Assembly (NCBI GenBank): GCA_002478765.1
Contig: DLQO01000050.1
Span: 289 to 64,288 of the forward strand
Length of the DNA stretch: 64,000 nucleotides
Source: Flavobacteriales bacterium UBA7430
GTDB taxonomy: Bacteria; Bacteroidota; Bacteroidia; Flavobacteriales; UBA7430
Direction of reading: 5' to 3'
Position 1 is the stretch's first letter, and every line of letters starts with the position of its first letter. The notes under the pieces are model-generated. The model was given only the letters and a program-made list of their open reading frames with translations. It searched no databases and was not told the DNA's origin. Shown here piece by piece: positions 43,198 to 52,995 of the stretch. Position numbers and translations under genes: made by a program.

Positions 43198-43860
43198 TTA
43201 AATATTTTCTTTATTAATTTCAAGTGTTTTGATACGATATCGAAGTTGTGCAACCCAAACACCTAATAGAATCCAACCTATAACTGCTGGATAGAACACC
43301 ATACGCATACCGCTGTTTAAATCGTAATTACCAAAGGCAGGATTCCCTCCATTTCCCGGATGAAGACTGTCGGTCATTCGAGGTAGTACACCAATAAAAA
43401 CGATCATCATAACAAAAGCGAGGATGTTGTAGATTGCGCTAACCCGTGCTCGACTGTCATCATTTTCTATGCTATTTCTGAGGATAAAGTATGCGAGATA
43501 TATAAGCATGGTAACAGCTGTGCCATTTAATTTTGGGTCATTTACCCAAAAAGTACCCCAGGTAAATTGCGCCCAAATCATACCGGTCAATAATCCCAAC
43601 AATCCCATGAACATACCTGTGGAAGCAAAAGCTTCAGCTTTCAGGTCTTTGGTTTTGTCAAAACCATTTAAAAATCGAATACTTTGGATCATTGAAAACA
43701 ACATCAAAAAGATCATACTAAACCACATGGTCACATGGAAGTATAAGTTTCGAATCGTTTCGTTAAGAATGTTTAGATGAGGAACGGGGAACAACAGGCC
43801 ACCAATAATGCTGTATAAAATCAGTAAAATTCCGAGTATTTTCCACCATTTTGATTGCAT
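43198..43860 (-). CDS. ccmC: Heme-handling membrane protein CcmC/CcsA
   Basis: This 220-residue protein has six predicted membrane helices. It delivers heme to CcmE. The tryptophan-rich loop is MIWAQFTWGTFWVNDPKLNG (about 109-128), a variant of the WGxxWxWD signature. Conserved histidines lie in NLYFHVTMWFS (about 38-48) and TDSLHPG (about 170-176). It follows ccmB by 15 bases and precedes ccmD by 2. Confidence 0.93.
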   Translation of the reverse strand: MQSKWWKILGILLILYSIIGGLLFPVPHLNILNETIRNLYFHVTMWFSMIFLMLFSMIQSIRFLNGFDKTKDLKAEAFASTGMFMGLLGLLTGMIWAQFTWGTFWVNDPKLNGTAVTMLIYLAYFILRNSIENDDSRARVSAIYNILAFVMMIVFIGVLPRMTDSLHPGNGGNPAFGNYDLNSGMRMVFYPAVIGWILLGVWVAQLRYRIKTLEINKENI

Positions 43861-43875
43861 CGAAAAAAGCTTTTT

Positions 43876-44532
43876 TTAGTCACGCCAAAGGTACGGAAAT
43901 AATAGGTAAGAGAGTAAAACGCTGGCAATATTTAATAATGCTAAAAACAAGAGTTGATTGCCTGCAATAAAAAGGTTGTTTTGACTCAAACAGATTTGGG
44001 ATGTTTGAATTAAATTAAGAAGCAGCGGAAAAAGTAAAGGCATGCTTAAAACAGCCATCAATCCCGCGTTATTATTCGTTTTTGATGCTATTGCTGAAAC
44101 TAATGTTAAAACAGAAGCTAAAGCAGAGCTTCCCAGTATAATGCAAAGTATGAATGAAACATTCGCTGTAATTGGATTTCCCAAGAAAAGACTGTAAATA
44201 AAATAACTTACAAGGGTTAAAAAAATTAATAAGGCACTATTAAAGATCGTCTTAGCAATGATAATAGCTCTTGGATTGGCAATGGTGTAATAAAAAAGAC
44301 TTTGGTCTGTAAGTTCTTTTTTGAAGCTTTGCAGACAGGCGTTCATAGCAGCAAACAACACAATGATCCAGAATAAGGCAATCCAGGAATTACGGTCTAT
44401 CACGCCTTCAAAGCTTAAATAGGCAACATAACTTGTGCTGAGAACATACAAGAGCATGCTGTACAATGCATTGCGCTCTCGTCCGTTTAAACGAATGTCC
44501 TTAAGTACCAATTCTTTTACCTGATGAAGCAT
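43876..44532 (-). CDS. ccmB: Heme exporter membrane subunit CcmB
   Basis: This 218-residue protein has six predicted helices. It is the permease of the CcmAB(CD) ABC transporter for cytochrome c maturation. The N-terminus KELVLKDIRLNGRERNALYSM and the segment FAAMNACLQSFKKELTDQSL (about 60-80) match the family. It is the first gene of the unit. A minus-strand -7 element ends 5 bases before the start codon. The ATPase gene ccmA is not adjacent; in Bacteroidota it is often elsewhere. Confidence 0.92.
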   Translation of the reverse strand: MLHQVKELVLKDIRLNGRERNALYSMLLYVLSTSYVAYLSFEGVIDRNSWIALFWIIVLFAAMNACLQSFKKELTDQSLFYYTIANPRAIIIAKTIFNSALLIFLTLVSYFIYSLFLGNPITANVSFILCIILGSSALASVLTLVSAIASKTNNNAGLMAVLSMPLLFPLLLNLIQTSQICLSQNNLFIAGNQLLFLALLNIASVLLSYLLFPYLWRD

Positions 44533-44537
44533 AAATG

Positions 44538-44545
44538 CAAATATA
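44538..44545 (-). promoter_or_regulatory. -7 element for the ccm operon
   Basis: The minus strand reads TATATTTG, and only 5 bases (44537-44533) separate it from the ccmB ATG. It lies divergent from the promoter at 44656-44685. Confidence 0.45.
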
Positions 44546-44655
44546 GACTTTTATCAAATTAGACTCACTGAACCGTCGGGCTTTGTGCCTTTTTTTGGGT
44601 CAAAAACACAAATTAGGACAGCTTTCATTGGCTGCTTTCATTTTCGGATTGATTA

Positions 44656-44685
44656 TTGTGTTCATTTTCCTATTGGTTATATTTG
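44656..44685 (+). promoter_or_regulatory. Promoter of the outer-membrane receptor operon
   Basis: TTG (44656-44658), 19 bases and TATATTTG (44678-44685) form a good Bacteroidota promoter. It ends 17 bases before the ATG at 44703, which supports that start over frames opening further upstream. Confidence 0.65.
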
Positions 44686-44702
44686 CATACAAACGATTTT
44701 AC

Positions 44703-47132
44703 ATGAAAAAACATCTTATTTTCCTTGTACTCCTACCGAGTTTGGTTCTTGCTCAAAATTACAGCAGAGATTCAGCCATCAGTGAAAGAATCCTTTCAGG
44801 ATTTGTTTTGGACTCCCTGAGTCAAAATAGTTTGCCTTACGCATCGATTAGCCTATTAGATTCAGAGTCAAGTTCTCGATTAAAGGGCAGTATTTGCGAC
44901 CAAAATGGAGGTTTTTCAATAGAAAAGATTCCTGTTGGGTCATATGATTTGTTGATAGAGTATATGGGTTATACTCCCAAATTATTGAAGGGAGTAGAGG
45001 TTCGTAAGCAAGATGTTCAGATCAACATTGGCCCCATCTTATTGCGTAAATTTGTTGAAGAACTTCAAGAAGTTGAGTTGTTGGAAAAAAACACATTTGT
45101 AGTTCAAGAGATTGATAAAAAAGTCTTTAACGTGAGTCAGGACGAAGCAAATTCATCCGGTTCAGCACTCGGTTTGATGCAAAGTTTACCTTCTGTTGAG
45201 GTAGATGTAGAAGGTAATGTGAGTTTGCGTGGATCGGATCAAGTTCGACTCTATGTAGATGGAAAATCTTCTTTACAAAGTTCATCAGATTTATTGGAAA
45301 ACCTTCCCGCATCCATGATTGAATCCGTTGAATTAATCACCAATCCCTCTGTGAAGTACAGCCCAGAGGGTATGTCTGGCATCATCAATATTGTCTTAAA
45401 GAAAAACAAAGCCAGGGGGTTTAATGGAAGCGGTTCATTGACCATGGGTTATCCTGATCGAAGAAATTTTTCGGCAACCATAAATCGACGTTCTAAAAAG
45501 TTAAATCTGTATTCATCGTACAGTATCATGGCTCGTGAGGGCGCTTTCACTTCAGAAAGTGAAAAACAAACCTATTTTGATGAAGAAACTTTTTATTTGA
45601 AACAAGATAAACGGGGTGGAGATTATCGTAAATCCCACACGCTCAAGGCGGGTTTGGATTTTACGCCAAATCCTCGTAACTATTTCACTCTAGAAGGAAA
45701 GTTCATCCCTTCAGAGCGAATAGGTAAGGATACAGTTCTCTACAACCAAACGTCCGTTAATGGTTTCAGTTCTTTCGACAGATTGACGCATTCAGCATCC
45801 GTTAATGGTTCCTCGGAATTTAGTCTTAGTGGAAGGAGTGAATGGTCCAATGGGTTAAAATCAGATCTTTATCTAAGTCAATCCAATCAAAGTATTGACA
45901 AATCTGACCATTACACAGAAACGTTACTGAATCAGAATGATTGGGTCGGTAATGCCCCTATTTATGAACAGCTGACTAACGAACGAGTTGATGATAAGTT
46001 TGAGTCAAAATTGGACTTTTCCATAGGTAATGAAGACCATGGTAAGTGGGAATGGGGCTTGAGTTATCGAATTCGCCAAATGGATCAAGATCAATTTTCT
46101 GATTTAGGCTCAACGTATTTAGACGGCTCCTCGCTGGATAACCGTTTTGTTTATGAAGATGAAGTTTATGCTGCTTATCTTAATTATGCGAAAGCTTATG
46201 GTTTGTGGTCTTTTCAGACAGGTCTTCGCGCAGAGCAGATGTCGACTCGTTCTTATTTGGATCAAATAGATTCTGTGTACACCACTTCGTATCATTCTTT
46301 ATATCCAAGTTTGTACTTAAGCTATAATATGGATGAACTTTCATCAGTTCAAGTAAGCTATTCTCGACGTGTCAATCGCCCAAAGTTTAGAGCCTTGAAC
46401 CCTTTCCCAAAATATTCTGACCCTTACAATTTGAGAATGGGAAATCCTTTTTTAAAGCCAGAGTTTGTCAATTCGTATGAGTTGGGGTTTCAGAAATACA
46501 ATCAGGGAGGTAGTTTTACGGCATCCGTATTTGCGAAAGATATTCATGACAAGCAGCGTAGGTTCATCGCGGTAGATTCGAACAATGTTTCACGAGTGAC
46601 TTATCAAAACTTAAATAGCACTTTGAATGTTGGTGTTGAATTTTTATGGTCTAAAAAAATATCATCGAGACTTAACTTAAGGCTAGGTTCATCCATTTAT
46701 CATTCCAAAATGGATGCTTCAAATTTAACGAGTACTTATGAGCAGTCTGCCATCAGAATGCGATCTAATTTTAATTTTTCTTGGAGCATGAAGGGGCATA
46801 AGCTTCAGATTTCGGGTTGGGTTCGTCCAGGAGGTCAAGTAGGTCAGGGGAAGATGAAAACCATGTTTAATACCGATTTGGTGTACGCAAAGAATATTTT
46901 TTCAGACAAAGGGAAGTTCACCGTAAAGATTAGTGACGTATTCAATACCAGTGGTTTTGGTATAGATACTTACGGGAAAATGTTTGATCAATCTTTTAGC
47001 TACAAAAGACAATCCCGAATTCTCAGTATCAGTTTAAGTTGTAACTTTGGTCGTAACAATGAAAGCCCTTCATCGCGAAAGAAAAAGGGGAATTATAACA
47101 GCCCTCGAGATACCGATGGGGGATATTTTTAA
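44703..47132 (+). CDS. Outer-membrane beta-barrel receptor (TonB-receptor-like)
   Basis: This 809-residue protein has a signal peptide (MKKHLIFLVLLPSLVLAQ, 1-18) and a carboxypeptidase-regulatory-like domain (about 25-110, ILSGFVLDSLSQNSLPYASI). A plug domain follows (about 130-230, with SLPSVEVDVEGNVSLRGSDQ and PASMIESVELITNPS), then a C-terminal barrel of the outer-membrane beta-barrel type (about 350-780, with PSLYLSYNMDEL and YSRRVNRPKFRALNPFPKY). The substrate is unknown. The frame is open 40 codons upstream, but the promoter and signal peptide point to 44703. It is the first of three genes 9 and 0 bases apart. Confidence 0.88.
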   Translation: MKKHLIFLVLLPSLVLAQNYSRDSAISERILSGFVLDSLSQNSLPYASISLLDSESSSRLKGSICDQNGGFSIEKIPVGSYDLLIEYMGYTPKLLKGVEVRKQDVQINIGPILLRKFVEELQEVELLEKNTFVVQEIDKKVFNVSQDEANSSGSALGLMQSLPSVEVDVEGNVSLRGSDQVRLYVDGKSSLQSSSDLLENLPASMIESVELITNPSVKYSPEGMSGIINIVLKKNKARGFNGSGSLTMGYPDRRNFSATINRRSKKLNLYSSYSIMAREGAFTSESEKQTYFDEETFYLKQDKRGGDYRKSHTLKAGLDFTPNPRNYFTLEGKFIPSERIGKDTVLYNQTSVNGFSSFDRLTHSASVNGSSEFSLSGRSEWSNGLKSDLYLSQSNQSIDKSDHYTETLLNQNDWVGNAPIYEQLTNERVDDKFESKLDFSIGNEDHGKWEWGLSYRIRQMDQDQFSDLGSTYLDGSSLDNRFVYEDEVYAAYLNYAKAYGLWSFQTGLRAEQMSTRSYLDQIDSVYTTSYHSLYPSLYLSYNMDELSSVQVSYSRRVNRPKFRALNPFPKYSDPYNLRMGNPFLKPEFVNSYELGFQKYNQGGSFTASVFAKDIHDKQRRFIAVDSNNVSRVTYQNLNSTLNVGVEFLWSKKISSRLNLRLGSSIYHSKMDASNLTSTYEQSAIRMRSNFNFSWSMKGHKLQISGWVRPGGQVGQGKMKTMFNTDLVYAKNIFSDKGKFTVKISDVFNTSGFGIDTYGKMFDQSFSYKRQSRILSISLSCNFGRNNESPSSRKKKGNYNSPRDTDGGYF

Positions 47133-47141
47133 GTCAGGTCT

Positions 47142-49514
47142 ATGAAACGAAATTTAGTCTATCTCATTCTGTTATTTAATTCCGTAATCTATGCTCAAGA
47201 ATATTTTACGCTGAGTGGATTCATTCGTGAAGCAGAAAGTTCAGAGGACCTTATTGGAGCGAATCTAGTTTGTGAAAATTTAAAAATTGGAGCAACAACC
47301 AATGTGTACGGATTTTATTCGATGCGCCTCCCTGAAGGGACACACTCCATTCGATATTCTTTTATTGGTTATGTCGATCAAGTTCTAGAAGTGAGTATAA
47401 CAGAGGACGAAAAGGTGGATGTCTTTTTACAAACTTTTGCAGAACAACTTTCAGAAATTGTTCTTGAGGATGAGGCCAGCGCTAAAGTTCGTTCGATAGA
47501 GATGAGTGTTAACAGGTTGGAAACTAAAGCGGTAAAGCAATTGGCGGCTATTGGGGGAGAAGTAGACATCATCAAGAGTATTCAGTTGCTTCCAGGAGTT
47601 ACCAGTGTGGGGGAAGGGGCGAATGGCTTTAACGTACGCGGAGGAGCGGTAGACGAAAATCTAGTTTTACTCGATGACATGACTCTTTACAATGCTTCTC
47701 ATTTGTTCGGCTTTTTTTCGGTGTTTAATGCAGATGCCATCAAAGATATGAAACTCTATAAAGGAGGAATCCCCGCCGAATACGGCTCACGGGTTTCGTC
47801 AGTCTTGGATGTGCATCAGAAAGAAGGAAATTCAAATTATACGGAAGCATCTGGGGGAATAGGTTTGATATCAAGTCGGTTTATGGTGGAAGGACCGTTG
47901 TGGGATGAGAGTTCATTTATGGTGGCTGCTCGAAGGTCTTATGGTGATTTATTCTTGGCTTTTTCCAAAGATTCTGCTTTAAAGGATAATAAGTTGTACT
48001 TCTATGATTTGAATGTGAAGGCGAATACTTGGCTCGGTAAAAAAGACCGTTTGTTTTTGTCTTCTTATATGGGTAGAGATGCCTTTAAATTTGGAAGTTT
48101 ATTCGCGTCTTCATGGGGTAACGAAACCATTAACCTAAGGTGGTTGCATCTTTTTTCAGATCGAACCGTATCCAATTTATCGTACAACTTCAATGATTAC
48201 GATTATCTAGTTTCTATTTTACCCGAAGGTTTTGAATTTGATTGGAAGTCAAACATTAGAAACCACCAATTGGAATATGATGTCTCTTATTATCACAGTA
48301 ATGAACATCATTTTAAGGGGGGACTGTCTGTAAATAAATACGATTTTGAACCTGGGTTGATAGCTCCTGCTGCCGATAGCTCTGCGATTGTCACCTTTGA
48401 TATGAGAAATAAGTTTGCTTACGAAACGGCTTTGTTTTTTCAAGACGAATGGAAGGTGTCAGAACGTTTGCTGGTTAAAGCGGGTTTAAGATGGTCTTCG
48501 TTTTACAGAATGGGAAGTGATACTATTTTGGTTTATGAAAATGACGCTCCGATTACATACGATCCAAGTTTGGCTCAATATACCAACGGGTCTGTTGTAG
48601 ATTCTCTTTTTTATGGATCTAATGCTTTGGTGAAAAGTTATTCAAATTTAGAACCTAGATTGTCTGTGCGATACCAAATAGACGAATCCAATTCTTTAAA
48701 AGCGAGTTATCAGAAAATGAATCAATACATGCATTTGATTACCAATGCAAGTTCCCCGACACCATTAGATATATGGGCCCCTTCAGGTCCCTTCATCAAA
48801 CCCTTGAAAAGTCAGCAATATGCATTGGGGTATTTTTACAGTTCAGATAATCAGATGTGGGATTTCACCAGTGAATTGTATTACAAGCGTTTGGATGATA
48901 TAACGGATTATGTAGATGCCGCTGATCTAGAGTTTAACAACCATCTTGAAACTGAAATTCTTTATGGTAAAGGTAGGGCTTATGGTTTGGAGTTAATGAT
49001 TGAAAAGAAATTAGGCAGGCTTACCGGATGGCTGTCCTACACCTATGCGAAAACCGAAAGTATGGTTTCGGGGAACGGAGCAGGTGGTCCAGGAATTAAT
49101 TTGGGGAAGTGGTATCCTAATCCACAAGATAAAACCCATGATTTGTCTTTGGTTGCATTTTATAAATTGAATAACAAGTGGTCCTTTTCGTCCAACTTTG
49201 TTTATTCAACAGGGATTCCTACAAACTACCCTGAAGGAAAATATGAATATGAGGGCATTGTGGTGCCGCATTATTCCGGTTCAAGAAATCAAGAACGTCT
49301 GGAAGATTACCACCGATTGGATTTTGCGGCCACGCTAAGACCTCGAGAAAACGATCGCAGAGAATGGGTTTTTAGCATCTACAATATTTACAATCGAAAA
49401 AATGCTTCGTCACTCTATTTTCGAGAAAGTGAAGATTTTGCCGGACAAACGGAGGCTGTAAAGCTGTCTATTTTCCCCATAGTTCCTAGTGTCTCATATA
49501 ATTTCAAATTCTAA
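47142..49514 (+). CDS. TonB-dependent receptor with carboxypeptidase-regulatory domain
   Basis: This 790-residue outer-membrane receptor has a signal peptide (about 1-18, cut near VIYAQ), a CarboxypepD_reg-like domain (about 22-100), a plug (about 120-225, with LLPGVTSVGEGANGFNVRGG, DENLVLLDDMTLYNASHLFG and KGGIPAEYGSRVSSVLDVHQ), and a 22-strand-type barrel ending SVSYNFKF. In Bacteroidota, receptors of this type are commonly followed by a DUF4249 lipoprotein, as here, where the stop of this gene and the start of the next share a base. The substrate cannot be read from the sequence. Confidence 0.92.
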   Translation: MKRNLVYLILLFNSVIYAQEYFTLSGFIREAESSEDLIGANLVCENLKIGATTNVYGFYSMRLPEGTHSIRYSFIGYVDQVLEVSITEDEKVDVFLQTFAEQLSEIVLEDEASAKVRSIEMSVNRLETKAVKQLAAIGGEVDIIKSIQLLPGVTSVGEGANGFNVRGGAVDENLVLLDDMTLYNASHLFGFFSVFNADAIKDMKLYKGGIPAEYGSRVSSVLDVHQKEGNSNYTEASGGIGLISSRFMVEGPLWDESSFMVAARRSYGDLFLAFSKDSALKDNKLYFYDLNVKANTWLGKKDRLFLSSYMGRDAFKFGSLFASSWGNETINLRWLHLFSDRTVSNLSYNFNDYDYLVSILPEGFEFDWKSNIRNHQLEYDVSYYHSNEHHFKGGLSVNKYDFEPGLIAPAADSSAIVTFDMRNKFAYETALFFQDEWKVSERLLVKAGLRWSSFYRMGSDTILVYENDAPITYDPSLAQYTNGSVVDSLFYGSNALVKSYSNLEPRLSVRYQIDESNSLKASYQKMNQYMHLITNASSPTPLDIWAPSGPFIKPLKSQQYALGYFYSSDNQMWDFTSELYYKRLDDITDYVDAADLEFNNHLETEILYGKGRAYGLELMIEKKLGRLTGWLSYTYAKTESMVSGNGAGGPGINLGKWYPNPQDKTHDLSLVAFYKLNNKWSFSSNFVYSTGIPTNYPEGKYEYEGIVVPHYSGSRNQERLEDYHRLDFAATLRPRENDRREWVFSIYNIYNRKNASSLYFRESEDFAGQTEAVKLSIFPIVPSVSYNFKF

Positions 49515-50365
49515 TGAAAAAAGCAAGTATCTACATTCTGTTCATGATTCTTTTTACTTCTTGTGAAACCGTTGTTGAAGTGGATTTGCAAGACGGTGAA
49601 AAAAATTTAGTCGTGGAGTCTTATCTTGAGTTTTCAAGTAAGACCAATATGGGCTTTGCACACGTATACCTCACGGAGTCAAGTGCTTTTTACGAAAACA
49701 ATACACCCAAAGCAGTGTCTAGCGCAACCCTTACGATTAACGATATTTTTACATTGGTAGAGCATCCAGATTCTTCAGGTTATTATGTAAGTCAAGATTC
49801 AATACCTGCTGGTGCTCCAGAATTTGAACTTAAAATTACGGCTACAATTGATGAAAAAGAAGGGGCGTGGATCGCTAAAGATACTTACACAGAAATTCCG
49901 TCGATCGATTCTATCTATTACGTTTATAAACCCGCTTCTCCGCCATTCCAAGACGAGGGGTATTATGCAAAGATCATGTTGGTTGATCCTTTTGAGGTCT
50001 CTAACTTTTACCACTTAGATGTGTTCATTAACGATACCTTGAGTTTTGAATTAAATGGGGGTACCAAAAGATCTTCAATCTTGAGAGATGAATACACCAA
50101 CGGTAGTGCTCTAGATTTTGAGGTGAATGACGCTCCCCTAAAATATGGAGATCACTTAAAAGTACGCTTATCTTCCATTACAGAAGAGGTGTATTTCTAC
50201 TATTTCAATTTGTATACTTTACTTACGGAGTCCAATGGTATTGGATCTCCACCTCCATTTCCTCTTTTCGGCAATGTGGTTTCTTTAAACGAAAATTTCA
50301 ATAATGGTTTAGGGGGTTTTCAGGTCAGAAGCGTTACTCAAAAGACTGTTAGCATACAGGATTAA
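49514..50365 (+). CDS. DUF4249 lipoprotein
   Basis: This 283-residue predicted lipoprotein has an N-terminal signal with lipobox LFTSC (Cys17), so it is attached to a membrane, probably the outer one. The rest is beta-rich, beginning ETVVEVDLQDGEKNLVVESY, which is typical of DUF4249. The family always occurs next to TonB-dependent receptors in Bacteroidota and may act as a surface or periplasmic partner in uptake, but no function is proven. It is the last gene of the trio. Confidence 0.88.
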   Translation: MKKASIYILFMILFTSCETVVEVDLQDGEKNLVVESYLEFSSKTNMGFAHVYLTESSAFYENNTPKAVSSATLTINDIFTLVEHPDSSGYYVSQDSIPAGAPEFELKITATIDEKEGAWIAKDTYTEIPSIDSIYYVYKPASPPFQDEGYYAKIMLVDPFEVSNFYHLDVFINDTLSFELNGGTKRSSILRDEYTNGSALDFEVNDAPLKYGDHLKVRLSSITEEVYFYYFNLYTLLTESNGIGSPPPFPLFGNVVSLNENFNNGLGGFQVRSVTQKTVSIQD

Positions 50366-50509
50366 AAAGTAGATTTTATTCGAGACTTGATCAAAGAGGC
50401 TTTAAAATCATGATTACCTATGCTATATTGGACGATTCAGTATCAACTTTTTAAGATTGTTACAAATAGTTGAAGAATCTTATTACTTTTACCCGGAATT
50501 CAAATACTT

Positions 50510-51547
50510 ATGTACAAAACGATCATCCGCCCACTACTTTTCTGTTTTGACCCGGAAAAAGTTCACCATTTCACCTTCAACCTCATTAAATTGATGCAAA
50601 GCATTCCTTTTGTGTCATCAATAACACGAGCCTTATATACCCCAAAGAATCCAAAGTTAAAACGAACCGTTTTCGGTTTGGAGTTTGATAATCCGGTAGG
50701 ATTAGCAGCCGGTTTTGATAAAGAAGCGAAGCTCTATAATGAATTGGCCAATTTCGGTTTTGGTTTTATTGAAATAGGAACCCTGACCCCGGTAGGGCAA
50801 GATGGAAATCCTAAACCACGCCTTTTTCGATTGCCTCAAGATTCCGGATTAATCAATCGTATGGGTTTTAATAATGAAGGTGTAGATGCTGCTGTAGCTC
50901 GTTTGAAAAAACGAAAGACCAAAGTACTTATTGGAGGTAATATTGGTAAAAATAAAGTCACACCTAATGAAAAAGCTGATGAGGATTATTACAAAACCTT
51001 TCATGCTCTTTACGAACACGTTGATTATTTTGTGGTGAATGTGAGTTCTCCCAATACACCTGATCTTAGAGCCCTTCAAGATAAAGAACCTTTGACCAAA
51101 TTGTTGAAAATGCTCAAGGATGAAATGCTTTTGAAGCCCAAACAAAAGCCCATTCTTTTAAAAATTGCTCCAGATTTAAATAACGAACAGCTCGACGACA
51201 TCATCAGTATTGTCACTGAAGTTAAGATAGATGGCGTCATTGCCACCAACACCACGATTGATCGTTCTATGCTTACGACACCTTCATCAAAAGTGAAAGC
51301 CATCGGTGCCGGTGGATTGAGCGGGAAACCTGTAAAAAAACGTTCCACAGAAGTGATTGCATATTTACATCAAAAATCTAACGGAGCTTTTCCAATTATT
51401 GGAGTTGGTGGGATTTATACCGCTGAAGATGCGATAGAAAAACTTAAGGCAGGGGCGAGTTTATTACAAGTCTATTCTGGATTTATTTATGAAGGTCCTT
51501 CCATGATTAAGAAGATTTGCAAAGGAATTGTAAAAGCGGGCTTGTAA
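50510..51547 (+). CDS. pyrD: Dihydroorotate dehydrogenase (quinone), class 2
   Basis: This membrane-associated flavoprotein oxidises dihydroorotate to orotate with quinone as acceptor. It has 345 residues. The N-terminal amphipathic helix of class 2 ([20 protein letters not shown], about 9-28), [17 protein letters not shown] (about 61-77), [20 protein letters not shown], the catalytic serine in [11 protein letters not shown] (about 177-187), and [16 protein letters not shown] and [11 protein letters not shown] at the FMN phosphate site all fit. hisS follows after 56 bases. Confidence 0.97.
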   Translation: MYKTIIRPLLFCFDPEKVHHFTFNLIKLMQSIPFVSSITRALYTPKNPKLKRTVFGLEFDNPVGLAAGFDKEAKLYNELANFGFGFIEIGTLTPVGQDGNPKPRLFRLPQDSGLINRMGFNNEGVDAAVARLKKRKTKVLIGGNIGKNKVTPNEKADEDYYKTFHALYEHVDYFVVNVSSPNTPDLRALQDKEPLTKLLKMLKDEMLLKPKQKPILLKIAPDLNNEQLDDIISIVTEVKIDGVIATNTTIDRSMLTTPSSKVKAIGAGGLSGKPVKKRSTEVIAYLHQKSNGAFPIIGVGGIYTAEDAIEKLKAGASLLQVYSGFIYEGPSMIKKICKGIVKAGL

Positions 51548-51603
51548 GCAATTCTTCTTGTTGATAGAATTAACTACTTTAGAGAACTGAACACGAAATT
51601 ATA

Positions 51604-52968
51604 ATGGCTCAAAAACCATCCATACCCAAAGGAACACGCGATTTTTCTCCAGCTGTAATGCTCAAGAGAAACTACATCATTGAAGTCATCAAGAAAGCGT
51701 TTAAAACCTTTGGGTTTTTACCTATCGAGACGCCATCAATGGAAAATCTATCTACCCTAATGGGAAAGTATGGAGAGGAAGGTGATCGCTTGATATTTAA
51801 AATATTAAATTCTGGAGATTACCTCAAAAATGTAGATGCTCAAAGCGATTTTGATGCTAAAAAAATGATGCCTAAAATTTCTGAAAAAGCACTTCGTTAT
51901 GATTTGACAGTTCCTTTTGCACGATATGTAGTTCAGCATCAAAATGACATAGCCTTACCTTTCAAGCGTTATCAAATACAACCCGTGTGGCGAGCAGATC
52001 GTCCTCAGAAAGGCCGGTTTAGAGAATTTTATCAGTGCGATGCCGATGTGGTTGGTTCTCAATCATTACTGTATGAGGTAGAACTCATTCAGCTTTACGA
52101 TAAAGTTTTCACCGACTTAAAACTTCCTTCCGTCATCAAGTTTAACAATCGAAAAATTCTCTCAGGAATTGCAGAGGTTATTGGAGAAGAGGATCGGCTG
52201 ATTGACATGACCGTTGCCATTGATAAACTCGACAAAATTGGGATTGACAAAGTGAAAGAAGAAATGTTGGAAAAAGGCATTTCAATCACAGCTGTTGAAA
52301 AGATCGATCCTATTTTAAACATGCAGGGAAATGTCAGTGAAAAGTTACGCACCATGCGTGAGGTTTTAGCAGATTCTATTCTGGGGATAGAAGGTGTTGA
52401 GGAGATTCAAAAAGTGATTGATAAATTAGCGGTATTAGGTTTAGAAACCACAGAAGTAGATTTTGACTTAACGCTTGCCCGGGGATTAAACTACTACACA
52501 GGTTCGATCTTTGAGGTGCAAGCCAAAGGTGTACAAATGGGCAGCATTGGTGGTGGCGGTCGCTACGATGATTTAACGGGAATTTTTGGATTGAAAAATA
52601 TGCCAGGAATTGGCATCTCTTTTGGTTTGGATCGCATCTATTTAGTTTTAGAAGAATTAGCTTTATTTCCGAGCTTGGAAGCCGATTTCACCCAAGTGAT
52701 GTTTGTTAATTTTGGTGAAAAAGAAGCGGATTATTGCCTCAAAGTTCTTCAAAAAATTCGCCGTGCAGGAATTAATTCTGAGTTGTACCCCGATGCTGCA
52801 AAGATGAAAAAGCAAATGAATTATGCGAATAAAAAAGGAATTCCTTATGTGGTTCTCGTTGGTGAAGATGAGATGAAAAGTGATTTGTTAACCATCAAAA
52901 ACATGACCGATGGCTCCCAGTCTAATCGCACAATTATTGAGTTGATTGATTGGATAAATTCCTTGTAG
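51604..52968 (+). CDS. hisS: Histidine-tRNA ligase
   Basis: This class II aminoacyl-tRNA synthetase charges tRNA-His. It has 454 residues. Visible are [13 protein letters not shown] at the N-terminus, motif 2 with [20 protein letters not shown] (about 121-140), the histidine-specific [15 protein letters not shown] (about 296-310) and motif 3 in [17 protein letters not shown] (about 336-352). The C-terminal anticodon-binding domain begins near 365 ([12 protein letters not shown]). It is convergent with the MFS transporter gene, and no terminator hairpin is seen in the 27-base gap. Confidence 0.97.
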   Translation: MAQKPSIPKGTRDFSPAVMLKRNYIIEVIKKAFKTFGFLPIETPSMENLSTLMGKYGEEGDRLIFKILNSGDYLKNVDAQSDFDAKKMMPKISEKALRYDLTVPFARYVVQHQNDIALPFKRYQIQPVWRADRPQKGRFREFYQCDADVVGSQSLLYEVELIQLYDKVFTDLKLPSVIKFNNRKILSGIAEVIGEEDRLIDMTVAIDKLDKIGIDKVKEEMLEKGISITAVEKIDPILNMQGNVSEKLRTMREVLADSILGIEGVEEIQKVIDKLAVLGLETTEVDFDLTLARGLNYYTGSIFEVQAKGVQMGSIGGGGRYDDLTGIFGLKNMPGIGISFGLDRIYLVLEELALFPSLEADFTQVMFVNFGEKEADYCLKVLQKIRRAGINSELYPDAAKMKKQMNYANKKGIPYVVLVGEDEMKSDLLTIKNMTDGSQSNRTIIELIDWINSL

Positions 52969-52995
52969 AAATTTATTCATTTTACAAGTGCTGCT

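Noticed and set aside
44583-44702. A 40-residue hydrophobic N-terminal extension of the first outer-membrane receptor.
   Set aside because: The promoter (44656-44685) lies inside this stretch, and a normal signal peptide begins at 44703.
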